A stretch of 64,000 nt of DNA from an uncultured Clostridia bacterium (GCA_947628135.1 CANQYT010000009.1:1-64000), one strand, 5' to 3'; positions 1 through 9,970 are shown, numbered from the stretch's first letter. The notes: a model not told the origin generated them from the letters alone. Numbers and translations are program-made.

Positions 1-2
1 AG

Positions 3-908
3 TGCGCGCGGCTGCTTTTCGGCAAGGCGCTCAACATCAAGGACAAGGAGAAGGTGCTCTTCTCCGAAAACAAAAATTTGCTGTCCGAGGTGTGCAGTCT
101 GCCTCTCAAACTGCGTTGCGGCGGTATCTGCGTCGACAAATACGAAAGCGCCGTTCCTCTCCGCCGCGAGAAGGAGCAAAGCCGCGTATTCGCCGCGCTT
201 CGCAATGCCGACCTCCGTCAAAACGACAGTTACCGTCCGATATGCCTTGTATCGCGCAGCGACTACGTTCTGGACGCATATGCCGATCTGCTGTGCGGAC
301 TCAATTCGGAAGACGCCAAGTCGGAGCGCATAGATATAGCCGACCTCAAACAGTTCGATTTCGAACCCACAAGCAACAACGTGTTTGTGCGCAGTGCCAG
401 CGACGGCAAAAACAACGTTTACGTGCTTGTGCTGCTCGGGCAGACGGAGGACTACGCGATAGACGCGGTTAAGAACTTCCTCGACACGGTAAAGCGTCGC
501 CGCTTCCACCTCGCCAATCCTCTTGTAACGCTGAATCTCGACCCCATATTGCCTATTTGTATCTGCGACGAAGCAAACGCGGACAAAATAAAGGACGTTG
601 TGGACGTGGTGAAGCTGGCAAACGCCACCTCGCACGAAAAGCGCAATCTTGTCGCGCGTATGGTAAGCGACAAATCTATGTACTACCTGCACCGCACGGT
701 GGAGGCGGAAGACAAGGCTCTCGACGAACTTTGTGCGCACAGCCGCGACGAGGTGGAATACGTGTTGGACAGGGTGTTCGGCGACAACCGTTTTTCCGAC
801 GGTTTCGACTGCGTAACGGCGGAGATCGTCCGCAACTATCTCAGCCTGTCCGAAAACAAGTCGGACAGACCCTACGGATTCGGAGGTTATCACAATGAAA
901 TACACTGA
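3..908 (+). CDS. C-terminal part of a protein open at the left window edge; possibly AAA+ ATPase-like, immediately upstream of a TraG-like gene
   Basis: Frame 3 is open from base 3 (CARLLFGKALNIKDKEKVLFSENK...); stop overlaps the start of the next ORF. Family assignment is weak. Confidence 0.6.
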   Translation, partial: CARLLFGKALNIKDKEKVLFSENKNLLSEVCSLPLKLRCGGICVDKYESAVPLRREKEQSRVFAALRNADLRQNDSYRPICLVSRSDYVLDAYADLLCGLNSEDAKSERIDIADLKQFDFEPTSNNVFVRSASDGKNNVYVLVLLGQTEDYAIDAVKNFLDTVKRRRFHLANPLVTLNLDPILPICICDEANADKIKDVVDVVKLANATSHEKRNLVARMVSDKSMYYLHRTVEAEDKALDELCAHSRDEVEYVLDRVFGDNRFSDGFDCVTAEIVRNYLSLSENKSDRPYGFGGYHNEIH

Positions 909-2592
909 TACTGTTTTACACGGGTACGAGAATACCCGACTGATACGATACGACGAAGTGGCGGAGCAGTTCCCCTGCACTTACGCATACGACGACCTGC
1001 CCGCCCTGTCTTTGTCGGGCGTGCTCAAAGCCAACCGTTACGTCAACGGCAAACTTATGCAAACGTACACGCCCGCGGAAAACCACGTCGGAGTGATAGC
1101 GGCTACGCGTCTCGGCAAAACGACGAGTTTCGTCATTCCGCAGATACTGTCCTTTGCCCGTCAAAAGGTAAAGCGCAGTATGGTAATATCCGACCCCAAG
1201 GGGGAACTGTACCGCAACGTCAGCGGCACTCTGCGCAAGGAGGGCTACAAAGTGCGGCTGTTCAACTTCCGCGATTATATGCACTCGGAATGTTGGAATC
1301 CGCTCACGCCCATTTTCCGTCACTACCAACAGGCAATGAATCTGGAAAACGAAGTGGATGTGGTGGAATTGCCCAACGGCGAACTGCGCAACAGTTTCCG
1401 CGGAGTGGTGTACGACAGCCAAGCCAAGTTGGACCACGATCTGGCGCAGTTGAAAAAGATAGAGTTGGAGGACGTGGGCAACGAAATAGACAATCTCGCC
1501 TTGCAGACCATCGGCACGGAAAAAACCAACGACCCCTATTGGGAGGACTCCGCAAGGGATCTGCTGCGCGCGGGAATGTGGGCGATGTTGGAGGACTCTC
1601 AGCCGAGCGGCGACGCAAACGCCATCACCGAGGATACCTACTCTTTCCGCACCCTGCTCACCATTATGGATTCGATGCAGGACAATACAAGTTCCACTTA
1701 CAACGACGGCGGCTATTTCAGTTCGCGCGCGGACAAAAATTCCCGCGCTTACGCCCTCGCAAAAAACTGTATTCTGGAAAACGCCTCCAATACGCGCAAA
1801 TGCGTCGTAAGCACCTTCAACAGCAAAATGTCCGTATTCAAAAGCAGCGAAGTGCGGCTGATAACAAGTTGCAACAGCTTCGACCTGTCCGAACTTGCGG
1901 GCGACGAGCCCATCGCGATATTCATTTCCTACCGCGACGAACTCAAAGCGCACTATCAGGTAATATCCCTGCTCATACAAAGCGCGTACAACTATCTGAT
2001 AAAGTACGCCAACAGCAGAAGCAGCGGAATGTTGAAAGTACCGTTCTACTTCATTTTGGACGAGTTCGGCAACTTCCCCGCCATCACCGACTTCGACACG
2101 GTAATATCGGCGTGCGCGGGGCGCAACATCTTTTTCGTGTTGATATTGCAAAGTTACGCGCAACTCAACAACGTGTACGGCAAGGACGTGTCGGAGATAA
2201 TCCGCGACAACCTCAACGTTCACGTGTTCATAGGCAGCAACAATCCCCTCACCTTGCAGGAATTCAGTCGGGAGTGCGGCGAATTTGCCCGCATTGCGCC
2301 CGTAAGCGCGCTCAACGGCAGCAAAGACGAAATAGAAAACTTTCAGGTGGAAACGATACCGCTTATGCCCAAAAGCAGGCTGGCAAACCTCGAAGAGGGC
2401 GAGTGCATAGTCACGGAGGCGAACAGCGGCTACGTAATGCTCTCCAAGTTGGAGCGTTACTACAAATGCAAGGAGTTCAGCAACCTGCCCAAAGCGTACG
2501 AATCGGAGTACAATTGTTCCTGCAATCCTCTCGAAGACCGCTTTGCGTATGTGTATGTGCCCAAGCGCAAACACGTAACGTTTGATTTTTAA
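895..2592 (+). CDS. Type IV secretion coupling protein, TraG/VirD4 family ATPase
   Basis: Walker A-like GVIAATRLGKTTSFVIPQIL, ISDPKGELY, ILDEFGNFPAITDFDTVISACAGRNIFFVLILQSYAQL typical of TraG/TraD/VirD4. Confidence 0.88.
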   Translation: MKYTDTVLHGYENTRLIRYDEVAEQFPCTYAYDDLPALSLSGVLKANRYVNGKLMQTYTPAENHVGVIAATRLGKTTSFVIPQILSFARQKVKRSMVISDPKGELYRNVSGTLRKEGYKVRLFNFRDYMHSECWNPLTPIFRHYQQAMNLENEVDVVELPNGELRNSFRGVVYDSQAKLDHDLAQLKKIELEDVGNEIDNLALQTIGTEKTNDPYWEDSARDLLRAGMWAMLEDSQPSGDANAITEDTYSFRTLLTIMDSMQDNTSSTYNDGGYFSSRADKNSRAYALAKNCILENASNTRKCVVSTFNSKMSVFKSSEVRLITSCNSFDLSELAGDEPIAIFISYRDELKAHYQVISLLIQSAYNYLIKYANSRSSGMLKVPFYFILDEFGNFPAITDFDTVISACAGRNIFFVLILQSYAQLNNVYGKDVSEIIRDNLNVHVFIGSNNPLTLQEFSRECGEFARIAPVSALNGSKDEIENFQVETIPLMPKSRLANLEEGECIVTEANSGYVMLSKLERYYKCKEFSNLPKAYESEYNCSCNPLEDRFAYVYVPKRKHVTFDF

Positions 2593-2595
2593 GTT

Positions 2596-3405
2596 ATGGA
2601 CAAAAAGAAATTCGAAGAATATCTTGCCAAACGCGGCAAAGCAAGCGTGGCGGAAGTGCAGCGCGAACTTTCTCTGCCCTATTCGGAAGCGCGCGCTCTC
2701 TTTTCCGCATTGGAAAAGGACGGGCGCGTCTCTCTGGACGGCGTAACGTTCGTCTGGATCGCGCCCGATAAGCCCCAAGGCGGGCAGGAATACGACATTG
2801 ACGAACTGCGCCGCGAACTGCGCGAACTCGTCAACGGCAAAACGGACGACGGCACGCCATTGCTGTACGTAAAGGCGTTGGAGTACGCTTTGCAGCAGGA
2901 GGCGGCGAGTATCGAGCAATTCAAAAAACGCTTTCCGATAGCGGACAGCACCGCGCGGCTGATATTGGATTGGTGCGTAAAAAACGGCTACGTTGCAAAC
3001 GGCGTTCCCGTCATAACCCGCAAAAAATTCGACGCCACTTTCGGCAGGTACATCTCTCCCCGTCCGCCCAACGTCAAGCAGAAAAAGGATATCCCAAAGA
3101 AAAAATTCCTCCAAAATCTTTCTCAGCAGGAACTTGACAAACTCGCCCTGTACGGTTTCTCCGAAGAAAAACTGTCCGAGGTGTACGACAGTCTCACGCG
3201 TGTGGACGACGTACTTCGCATTGCGATAAAGTACAATCCGCTGTTGAACAAAGAAAAACTGCAAAGCGGTCTGGACGGACTGTACAGCGTCGCTTCGAAA
3301 GCCGACCTCACTTTGTTTACGGCGTTTTACGGCGCGCTTCTGAAAGTACGGCATATGACGGACGAAATTTTCATCAAATTCCGCGACAACATTCTGAAAG
3401 GCTGA
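2596..3405 (+). CDS. Winged-helix protein with FtsK-gamma-like segments, downstream of the TraG-like gene
   Basis: Segments SVAEVQRELSLPYSEARALFSALEKDGRV and SIEQFKKRFPIADSTARLILDWCVKNGYV resemble FtsK gamma wHTH. Confidence 0.5.
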   Translation: MDKKKFEEYLAKRGKASVAEVQRELSLPYSEARALFSALEKDGRVSLDGVTFVWIAPDKPQGGQEYDIDELRRELRELVNGKTDDGTPLLYVKALEYALQQEAASIEQFKKRFPIADSTARLILDWCVKNGYVANGVPVITRKKFDATFGRYISPRPPNVKQKKDIPKKKFLQNLSQQELDKLALYGFSEEKLSEVYDSLTRVDDVLRIAIKYNPLLNKEKLQSGLDGLYSVASKADLTLFTAFYGALLKVRHMTDEIFIKFRDNILKG

Positions 3406-3762
3406 CAAGCCGTACGGAAATTGCGTAAAATTCGCGGCACATTGTACCCAATGCGGCAAGTCGCTCGGCGCGGCTTAGCCGCATTTCGGCATTTCTGCGC
3501 GCTGAGGAGGACTTTTTGCGGCGGCGTATGCGTGCGGAAACCGCCATTTTCTTTGACAAAGCGGCGGTGGGTTTTCGTCAAAATTCTATCGTTACGTACG
3601 TTTTTTCGAACTTTTGTTACAAAAAAGTTATTTTATGGGGTTTGCGCGAATAAAATAGTGAAAAAAGATGCGTTTTCGACAAAAAAAAAGTTAATTTTTA
3701 TTGACTGATGTGTTACAATATAGTCACGCAAGCAAGTTGTCGAACGCTTCGGGGAGAAAAAT

Positions 3763-4512
3763 GTGAAGCAAACGGTAATTGCTGTATCCGTCACACTGGT
3801 TTGCGTTTTGTTTATCTGCGGTATGGGCGGTTACGCGCAGGTGTACGCCGACGCGCGGGAAGTTCCCATCTACTGCGTGGACAGGACGGACAACGTTGTG
3901 TCCATCAGTTTCGACGCGGCGTGGGGCGCGGACAAGACTCGTCGCATAATGGACGTATGCGACGAATACGGAGTCAAAGCCACGTTCTTTCTGGTGGGTT
4001 TCTGGGTGGACAAGTATCCGGATATCACCGCGGAAATATCCGCCCGCGGTTTCGAGATAGGCACGCACAGCGCAACGCACCCCCGTATGAGCGAACTCAC
4101 CGCGGAGCAGTGCCGCAACGAATTGCTTGTCAGTTCGAGAAAAATTTTCGACATCACAGGCAAACCCGTCGAACTGTTCCGACCCCCATTCGGAGATTAC
4201 GACAACGAATTGCTGGATACAGCCAAGGGCTTGGGTCTGTATTCGGTGCAGTGGAGCGTGGACAGTCTGGATTGGAAAGGCTTGTCCGCCGTCGAGATAG
4301 CGCAACGCGTTCAGCGCGCCCAAAGCGGCGACATAATTCTTTGTCACAACAACAGCGACCACATAGTGGAAGCGTTGCCGCTCATATTCGAAGCGCTGCG
4401 CCTCAAAGGGCTCAATTTTCTGCCCATCGGTCAACTCATTTACCGCGACGGCTATCGCATAGACAACAGCGGCAAACAGTACGCGGACAGATCCGCGTCT
4501 GTGATAGTGTAA
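3763..4512 (+). CDS. Polysaccharide deacetylase (CE4/NodB family), PdaB-like, exported
   Basis: SFDAAWG, ATFFLVGFWVDKYP, EIGTHSATHPRM, LFRPPFGDYD motifs; N-terminal signal/TM; GTG start. Confidence 0.88.
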   Translation: MKQTVIAVSVTLVCVLFICGMGGYAQVYADAREVPIYCVDRTDNVVSISFDAAWGADKTRRIMDVCDEYGVKATFFLVGFWVDKYPDITAEISARGFEIGTHSATHPRMSELTAEQCRNELLVSSRKIFDITGKPVELFRPPFGDYDNELLDTAKGLGLYSVQWSVDSLDWKGLSAVEIAQRVQRAQSGDIILCHNNSDHIVEALPLIFEALRLKGLNFLPIGQLIYRDGYRIDNSGKQYADRSASVIV

Positions 4513-4546
4513 CTATCGGATAAAAATTACAAGAGAGGGTGAAATT

Positions 4547-5191
4547 ATGAACACACCATTACAAAACAACGTTGTATCTCTTTCCGGCAAAGTTCTGGGC
4601 GAACCTGTGTTTTCGCACGAGGTATACGGCGAAAAGTTTTACGAGGTAACTCTCGCCGTCAAACGGCTTTCGGAGTCGGAAGATTTTCTTCCCATTTCGG
4701 TGTCGGAGCATCTGCTTTCGGACAAATTCCACGACGGCGCGCTTGTTTCCGTTTCGGGACAGTTCCGCAGTTACAACAAGACCGTCGAGGACAAAAGCAA
4801 ACTTATGCTCACCGTTTTCGTAAGAGACGTGGGCGAGTTCAACGATTCGGTAAATCCCAACACGTTGGAACTGACAGGTTACGTATGCAAACCGCCCATC
4901 TACCGCACAACGCCCTTTAACCGCGAGATATGCGACGTACTGCTCGCCGTCAACAGGCAGTACAACAAAAGCGACTACATACCCTGCATAGTGTGGGGGC
5001 GCAACGCGCGCTTTGCGGGCGGACTTCCCGTCGGCGAACACGTCAACGTGCAAGGACGCGTTCAGTCGCGCAACTATCAGAAGAAACTTCCCGACGACAC
5101 CGTCGTCACGCGCACAGCGTACGAAGTGTCCGTCAGCAAGATAACGGTAGTGGGGGACGACGCGGTTACTCCCACGACCAATCTCGCCTGA
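4547..5191 (+). CDS. Single-stranded DNA-binding protein family (two OB-like halves)
   Basis: NTLELTGYVCKPPIYRTTPFNREICDVLLAVNRQYNKSDYIPCIVWGRNARFAGGLPVGEHVNVQGRVQSR; the N-terminal half repeats the OB pattern. Confidence 0.8.
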   Translation: MNTPLQNNVVSLSGKVLGEPVFSHEVYGEKFYEVTLAVKRLSESEDFLPISVSEHLLSDKFHDGALVSVSGQFRSYNKTVEDKSKLMLTVFVRDVGEFNDSVNPNTLELTGYVCKPPIYRTTPFNREICDVLLAVNRQYNKSDYIPCIVWGRNARFAGGLPVGEHVNVQGRVQSRNYQKKLPDDTVVTRTAYEVSVSKITVVGDDAVTPTTNLA

Positions 5192-5213
5192 ATGTTTTCC
5201 GCAAACAAAATCA

Positions 5214-5244
5214 AGTCCCCCGCATACTGCGGAGGACTTTTTTT
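5214..5244 (+). terminator. Rho-independent terminator after the SSB-like gene
   Basis: AGTCCCCCGCATACTGCGGAGGACT followed by TTTTTTT. Confidence 0.85.
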
Positions 5245-5274
5245 GTTCCGTAATAGTTGTTTTGGCACAAACGA

Positions 5275-5850
5275 TTAGTAAAGAGCCCCCTCCAAGTTTC
5301 CACCAAACACCGCAAAGTTCGGGCGTGTACCGAATCTTTGAATTTTTTTTAATGTTAATCTTGTATATCCGAAACAGATTTTCTCAACGGTTAGATATAA
5401 TTTTCCCCGCGAATAGGGGTGGGCGGTCGGGGACATTGTAACACCGAGAGTGATGGTATTCCAACGCAAAATAATCTGCAACAAGTGTGCCGCACCTAAC
5501 AAGGTGCGGCACACGAAGCGAAGCCTTCTTCACCGAATACCCGCTAAGACGTTTGAGCGGTAATTTCCTATCTAACTCCGCAATCACGGACCTGCGCCGA
5601 GATTGCGGTCCTCCCCGGGGATGCCGGGGGTAGGGGAGACCCCGGCAAAAGGTTTATCCGACCGCGCAGGTTTCCTGCGCAACTCCCAAGTCCGATTGCG
5701 GCGGCGCGTAAGCGCACAGGATAATGTTACTTTCTATATAAAATGAAACCGACTTCGGACGAGGAAGTCGGTTTCGTAAATGTTGCCTATTAACCGTCGA
5801 TTGCGCCAGCGTTACGAAGTAGCCAGCAATCGACCGCCGCACGTGTGGTC
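5275..5850. repeat. Dispersed mosaic intergenic repeat, copy 1
   Basis: Shares modules with 34990-35585, 47985-48260 and 55480-55930: promoter-like TTGGAA-N18-TACAAT block, GTGCCGCACC hairpin, AACCGACTTC...GAAGTCGGTTT hairpin, TAACATTATCCTGTGCGCTTACGCGCCGCCGCA block. Confidence 0.85.
5485..5514. repeat. 12-bp perfect inverted repeat (hairpin module of the mosaic repeat)
   Basis: GTGTGCCGCACC-TAACAA-GGTGCGGCACAC. Confidence 0.9.
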
Positions 5851-5855
5851 GGGTA

Positions 5856-7712
5856 CTATTCTTCTTCGTTTGTTTCCGCTCTGCGCCTTTTTTTACCGCG
5901 CTGTACAAACACAATCGTAAGTACGACGGCAAGCGCAATTGCAACGGCAGTCACCGAAATTCCGAACACGGCGTTGGTGGTAAGCGCCTGCGGGGCGATG
6001 AGATTTTCCGTTTGTACGTAACCTGCGGCGTTTGTGCCGTCACCGAGATCCACGTACACAAGGGACGTTCCGTTGTCGTAACTTTCCACCAGCGTTACGC
6101 GCTGCCCCGCGTGCATAGCGACGGCGTTTCCGTTGCTGTCCACGGCTTTGTGTTCGTCCGTCATCGTTTCCGGCACGCAGTTGTCGTATATCGTCACCGT
6201 GCCGAACAGCGACGTATTGATTTTTCTCTGTCCTACAACTTTGCTTTCTCCCGCGGGTTGAATGTAGAAATTGCCGATGTTTTTCGCCTCCACGAAGCCG
6301 AGTTTGTCCCCGTCGTAACGAATGTAGTACCACACGGTGTCCCCTTCGGTAAAGCGTTGCAGCACAGTAACGTTTTGGCGTGTGCTTGCCGTCTGTTCGA
6401 AAGCGATCTCGGGGAAACTCTTTCGGGGCAGCTGACGTATCCACACCGTGCCGAGGGAAACGAACTTTGCGTTGTAAGTGAGGTTTCCTTCGCCGACGGC
6501 GGTGTTCACAACGCGCAGTTTGCCGTCGTTTTCGGGGGAAGTCGCTCCGTCGCTCTTTTTCACCCAGCCGAATTTGTCCCCTACAAGCACGTAGTAGAAG
6601 TCGGAACTTTCATCTCCGTCGTAGCCGAGTACGATGTACTCCGTTGCGTCGTCTATCAATTCGGCAATGCTGCCTTCGCCGTTGGTCTTGAACACGATGT
6701 TGGAGGGGTAACCTACGCACCGCACAAGGGTAAAGGAGTCGAGTTCGTCCACAGACGGCACTTCAACGGGCAGCGTTTCCGTCCCGATGACCGCTTCCGA
6801 CTGAAATTTATCGTTGTTCTTTTTGAAAATTTCCACTTTGTGCTGATCGTTAAGCACGTAAATTTTGTCCCCGTCGGCAACCGCGTCGGAGATAGTTCCT
6901 CTCTCGCTCACGTTGTAGTCCGCGGGCGCGATGAGGTCGTTTACCGTGCTGTTGCTTTCCGCTATTTCCACAAAGCGTATGCCGTCGTCGGAGAAAATTC
7001 CCACTTTCTGCCCGTAAGCGAACAGTCCTTTGGGCGCGGGCTGTATGGATGCGAGCAGGTTTGCGTTTTTGTTGAGGGGGTCGGTAGTGGTGCTGGCAGG
7101 ACGGGTAACTTGACCGTCAATGCGCTGACAAACGACGTTTCCGTCGGAGTTGAACAGGCAGTAAACGTACTGTCCGATAGACGTCATACCCTTTATGTCG
7201 CTTTGCGAACCGAATCCCACCTGACCGAAGTAGTCCGTTTCACTCGGGTCGGTCTTGCGCGGGTCTTTCACAAAGAACTGTTCCTTGGTGGCGTAGTATT
7301 CGCCATTGTCGTTGTCGGTATTTATCACGCCGCTCACAAAGTCCACGGCGTTTTGCACGTTGAATGTTTTTTGCTCGGTCAGCGTCTCGCCCGTAGCGTA
7401 TTCCACGACCCTGTCGGTAAATATCGCGTACAATCCGTCCTCTTTGACGGAAAGATTGGTGATGTTGCCCGTAACGTCGATGGTGTAGCGGTAAGCGGGC
7501 GCGTCTGCGGACGTATCGAAACAGAGTATCACGCTCGAACCGTTTTCGATGTTGTCTGCAACGTACAGTTTTCCGTCCGCCGCGGCAATTGCGGTGGGGT
7601 TTAGGAAGTAAATAACGTGGCTTGTCGAACCCGTCGTCGCGGCAAACGCGGCAGGCGCAAAGGTGCACGCCAACATCAGCAGACAGACGACAATTCCAAA
7701 CAATTTTTTCAT
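5856..7712 (-). CDS. Exported, membrane-anchored protein with SH3-like repeats and a propeller-like region
   Basis: Signal peptide MKKLFGIVVCLLMLACTFAPAAFA; C-terminal TM VFGISVTAVAIALAVVLTIVFV then RGKKRRR; repeated YYVLVGDKFGWVKK / WYYIRYDGDKLGFVEAKN blocks. Confidence 0.75.
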   Translation of the reverse strand: MKKLFGIVVCLLMLACTFAPAAFAATTGSTSHVIYFLNPTAIAAADGKLYVADNIENGSSVILCFDTSADAPAYRYTIDVTGNITNLSVKEDGLYAIFTDRVVEYATGETLTEQKTFNVQNAVDFVSGVINTDNDNGEYYATKEQFFVKDPRKTDPSETDYFGQVGFGSQSDIKGMTSIGQYVYCLFNSDGNVVCQRIDGQVTRPASTTTDPLNKNANLLASIQPAPKGLFAYGQKVGIFSDDGIRFVEIAESNSTVNDLIAPADYNVSERGTISDAVADGDKIYVLNDQHKVEIFKKNNDKFQSEAVIGTETLPVEVPSVDELDSFTLVRCVGYPSNIVFKTNGEGSIAELIDDATEYIVLGYDGDESSDFYYVLVGDKFGWVKKSDGATSPENDGKLRVVNTAVGEGNLTYNAKFVSLGTVWIRQLPRKSFPEIAFEQTASTRQNVTVLQRFTEGDTVWYYIRYDGDKLGFVEAKNIGNFYIQPAGESKVVGQRKINTSLFGTVTIYDNCVPETMTDEHKAVDSNGNAVAMHAGQRVTLVESYDNGTSLVYVDLGDGTNAAGYVQTENLIAPQALTTNAVFGISVTAVAIALAVVLTIVFVQRGKKRRRAETNEEE

Positions 7713-7894
7713 CGCGTACCTCTCGGCGGGCGGAGAGCGTTCAAGCCGTCCGACCGCATATTATCTTATTTTACAGTATATCAAAAGAATAAACTTTTTT
7801 CAACAATTTACATCAAATTACGGCAAAAATTACCCTGCCTCGTTTTTGCCGCGCCCAAAGTCTTTCTGCGTAACCTCTCGAAGCCTTTTCAAAT

Positions 7895-8640
7895 CGCGTA
7901 AAACTATTACTAACCGCGTAAGCGTTTTCGCATAATCGCCAAAGCCTTTACGTAATATAGTGCGATGTGTTTCCGCATAATAGTACGAAATGTTCCTGCG
8001 TAATCGCGCACAAAACCTTTTCGAACTAAGTAAATAGACCCCGAACCGCGTAAAGCCTCTCCGCGTAATCGTGCAAAGGATTTTCGTATAACAGAGTAAA
8101 GCGATTCCCTACCCGAGTAAATTTTCGCATAGCCGAGTAAAGTGTTTCCTGACCGAATAAAGTGCATTGCGTAATCGCCCAAAACCTTTCCGCGTAATAG
8201 TTGAAATGTTTCCGCATAACCGTGCAATGTGTTTCCGCGCAATCGCGCCCAAAGCATTTCCGAATGGAGTAAAACTATTCCTAACCGCGTAAGCGTTTTC
8301 GTGTAATAGTGCAAATGCATTCGCATAACCGCGCAAAGCATTTTTTCATAATCGCACGTAATGTTTCCGCATACCACCCTAAACCTTTCCGAACTAAGTA
8401 AATAGACCCCGAACCGAGTAAAACGTTTACGCATAATCGCCAAACCCTTTACGCATAATCGTACAATGTGATTTCGCGCAATAGTGCTCAAAGCATTTCC
8501 GAACGGAGTAAAACTATTCCTAACCGCATAAAGCGTTTTCGTGTAATAGTGCAAGTGTATTCGCATAACCGCCCAAAGCCTTTTCGTGTAATAGTGCAAA
8601 TGTATTCGCATAACCGCGTAAAGTATTTTCACTTAAATAA
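7895..8640. repeat. Degenerate tandem array of ~22-bp units with higher-order duplications
   Basis: Recurrent TTTYCGYRTAATMGYRCAAARY-like unit about every 22 bp; larger identical blocks recur (gtaaaactatt-ctaaccgc at 7898, 8269, 8518; cgaactaagtaaatagaccccgaaccg at 8022 and 8390). Confidence 0.9.
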
Positions 8641-8800
8641 TTATATACTTTCTATCTCGCAAAAAATTAAGCGAAATCAAAAAATAATCTCACAAAAAAT
8701 AAAAGAAAATTTCCGAAAAACTGACAAACCGTTGTCATATTTGGTGTGTTATGATACAAGCGAATTAGAACAAACGTTCGAAAAATGAAGGTCGAAACAG

Positions 8801-9238
8801 ATGAATTACGAATTGACAATGCTCAAAAACGCTCTGCGTATGCGAAAGGCGGCGCGGCGTTTGTCGCGGGAAATGCAGACTGCGGCGCTTACTTCCTACG
8901 ACACTACCGATTGGCGCGGAGGAACTTTGGCGCAGATGCAGGCAATGGCGGAACTGTCCGAAAGGGTAAACGTTCTCAACGCTTTTTTCCAAGCGGTGCG
9001 GGAGGGTCTGCTGCGCTTGACGGCGGCTCATCGCACTTTGCTTGTGGAGGTTTACGTAAAACGCTGCGACAGGGCGCGCCTTGCCGAAAGGTACAAAGTG
9101 TCCCTTTCCACCGTCTACCGCAAACTTGCCGTTGCGCGCGGCTGTTTTCGCAGGGCATTGGAAAGTTTGGGCTGTACCGAGCAGTGGTTCAACGAATCTT
9201 TTTGCGGATACGATTGGATAGTCAACAAACGGCAGTGA
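8801..9238 (+). CDS. Small sigma region 4-like / ArpU-like phage late transcription regulator
   Basis: AHRTLLVEVYVKRCDRARLAERYKVSLSTVYRKLAVARGCFRRALESLG; lies upstream of terminase. Confidence 0.6.
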   Translation: MNYELTMLKNALRMRKAARRLSREMQTAALTSYDTTDWRGGTLAQMQAMAELSERVNVLNAFFQAVREGLLRLTAAHRTLLVEVYVKRCDRARLAERYKVSLSTVYRKLAVARGCFRRALESLGCTEQWFNESFCGYDWIVNKRQ

Positions 9239-9970
9239 TCAGATATCCTGTTCGAACACCTTTTTTTTGCGCGTATTGCCGGGCAGAAACAGCGCCAGCG
9301 TCAGTCCTGCGGCAAGCACCACGACGAACACCGTCAGCAGTATTTCCGAAGCGGGCGCGCCTTTGTCCGTTTGGGGCGTTTGCGTTTGGCTGTCGGAGGG
9401 CGGCGCGGTGACGGCTGCGCTTTGCAGCGGCGTAGGGTGAAGCGCTATTGCGGGCGCGGTGACGGCTGTCGCTTCCACGTATCCGAAACAGCCCCCGTAC
9501 CACACGTAGTAGTACAGCGTTCCGCCGTATATCGTTTTGCCGTAGTAACTCAACTGCTGCGAGTTGGTGGCGGTAAGCAGCGTTTCGGCTGAGGCAAGGG
9601 GTGACAGTTTTATGGGCGCAGAGCCGCCCGTCACCGTCAGTTTCACCGCGGGGTAGTAGGGCGCAACGGGCGAAAGCGACGGGGTCACCTGCGACTTGAA
9701 CACGTATCCCGTAATGCGCGGAAAATCTTTTTCGTTCTGCATAACGGCGACGAAGTACATATTGTCCGTTTCGTCGAGAATTTCCACGTAGTAACTTTTT
9801 TCCAGCGCAAAGCAGCGTTGTTTGTCGCTGTCGGTGGCAAAGAGGTACACGTCCTCCTCCGTTATACGCGCCCAACGCGTTGATTCCGCTTTCGCGACGT
9901 TCACAGCCGACAGTACGCACAGCGCAACGGACAGTGCCGTCGCCACCGCAAGAACGATTTTTTTGAACAT
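9239..9970 (-). CDS. Exported, membrane-anchored SH3-like protein, opposite in strand to the phage-like genes
   Basis: MFKKIVLAVATALSVALCVLSAVNVAKAE signal; C-terminal TM EILLTVFVVVLAAGLTLALFL then KKK; GCFGYVEATAV resembles the 5856-7712 protein. Confidence 0.7.
   Translation of the reverse strand: MFKKIVLAVATALSVALCVLSAVNVAKAESTRWARITEEDVYLFATDSDKQRCFALEKSYYVEILDETDNMYFVAVMQNEKDFPRITGYVFKSQVTPSLSPVAPYYPAVKLTVTGGSAPIKLSPLASAETLLTATNSQQLSYYGKTIYGGTLYYYVWYGGCFGYVEATAVTAPAIALHPTPLQSAAVTAPPSDSQTQTPQTDKGAPASEILLTVFVVVLAAGLTLALFLPGNTRKKKVFEQDI

Noticed and set aside
916-3459. 847-aa minus-strand ORF opposite the TraG-like gene
   Set aside because: Shadow ORF: the real genes rarely use Leu TTA/CTA or Ser TCA codons, so the antisense frame lacks stops; the translation is low-complexity and family-free.
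5856-7712. Phage tail protein as identity of the 618-aa SH3-like protein
   Set aside because: It has a signal peptide and C-terminal membrane anchor and lies outside the coupled capsid operon.
7910-8632. 240-aa minus-strand ORF in the 22-bp repeat array
   Set aside because: Repeat unit (~22 bp) is not a multiple of three, so the protein repeat is a by-product of DNA repetition; no clear ribosome-binding site.
7895-8640. CRISPR array
   Set aside because: Units are contiguous and degenerate without conserved direct repeats separated by unique spacers; no cas genes in the window.
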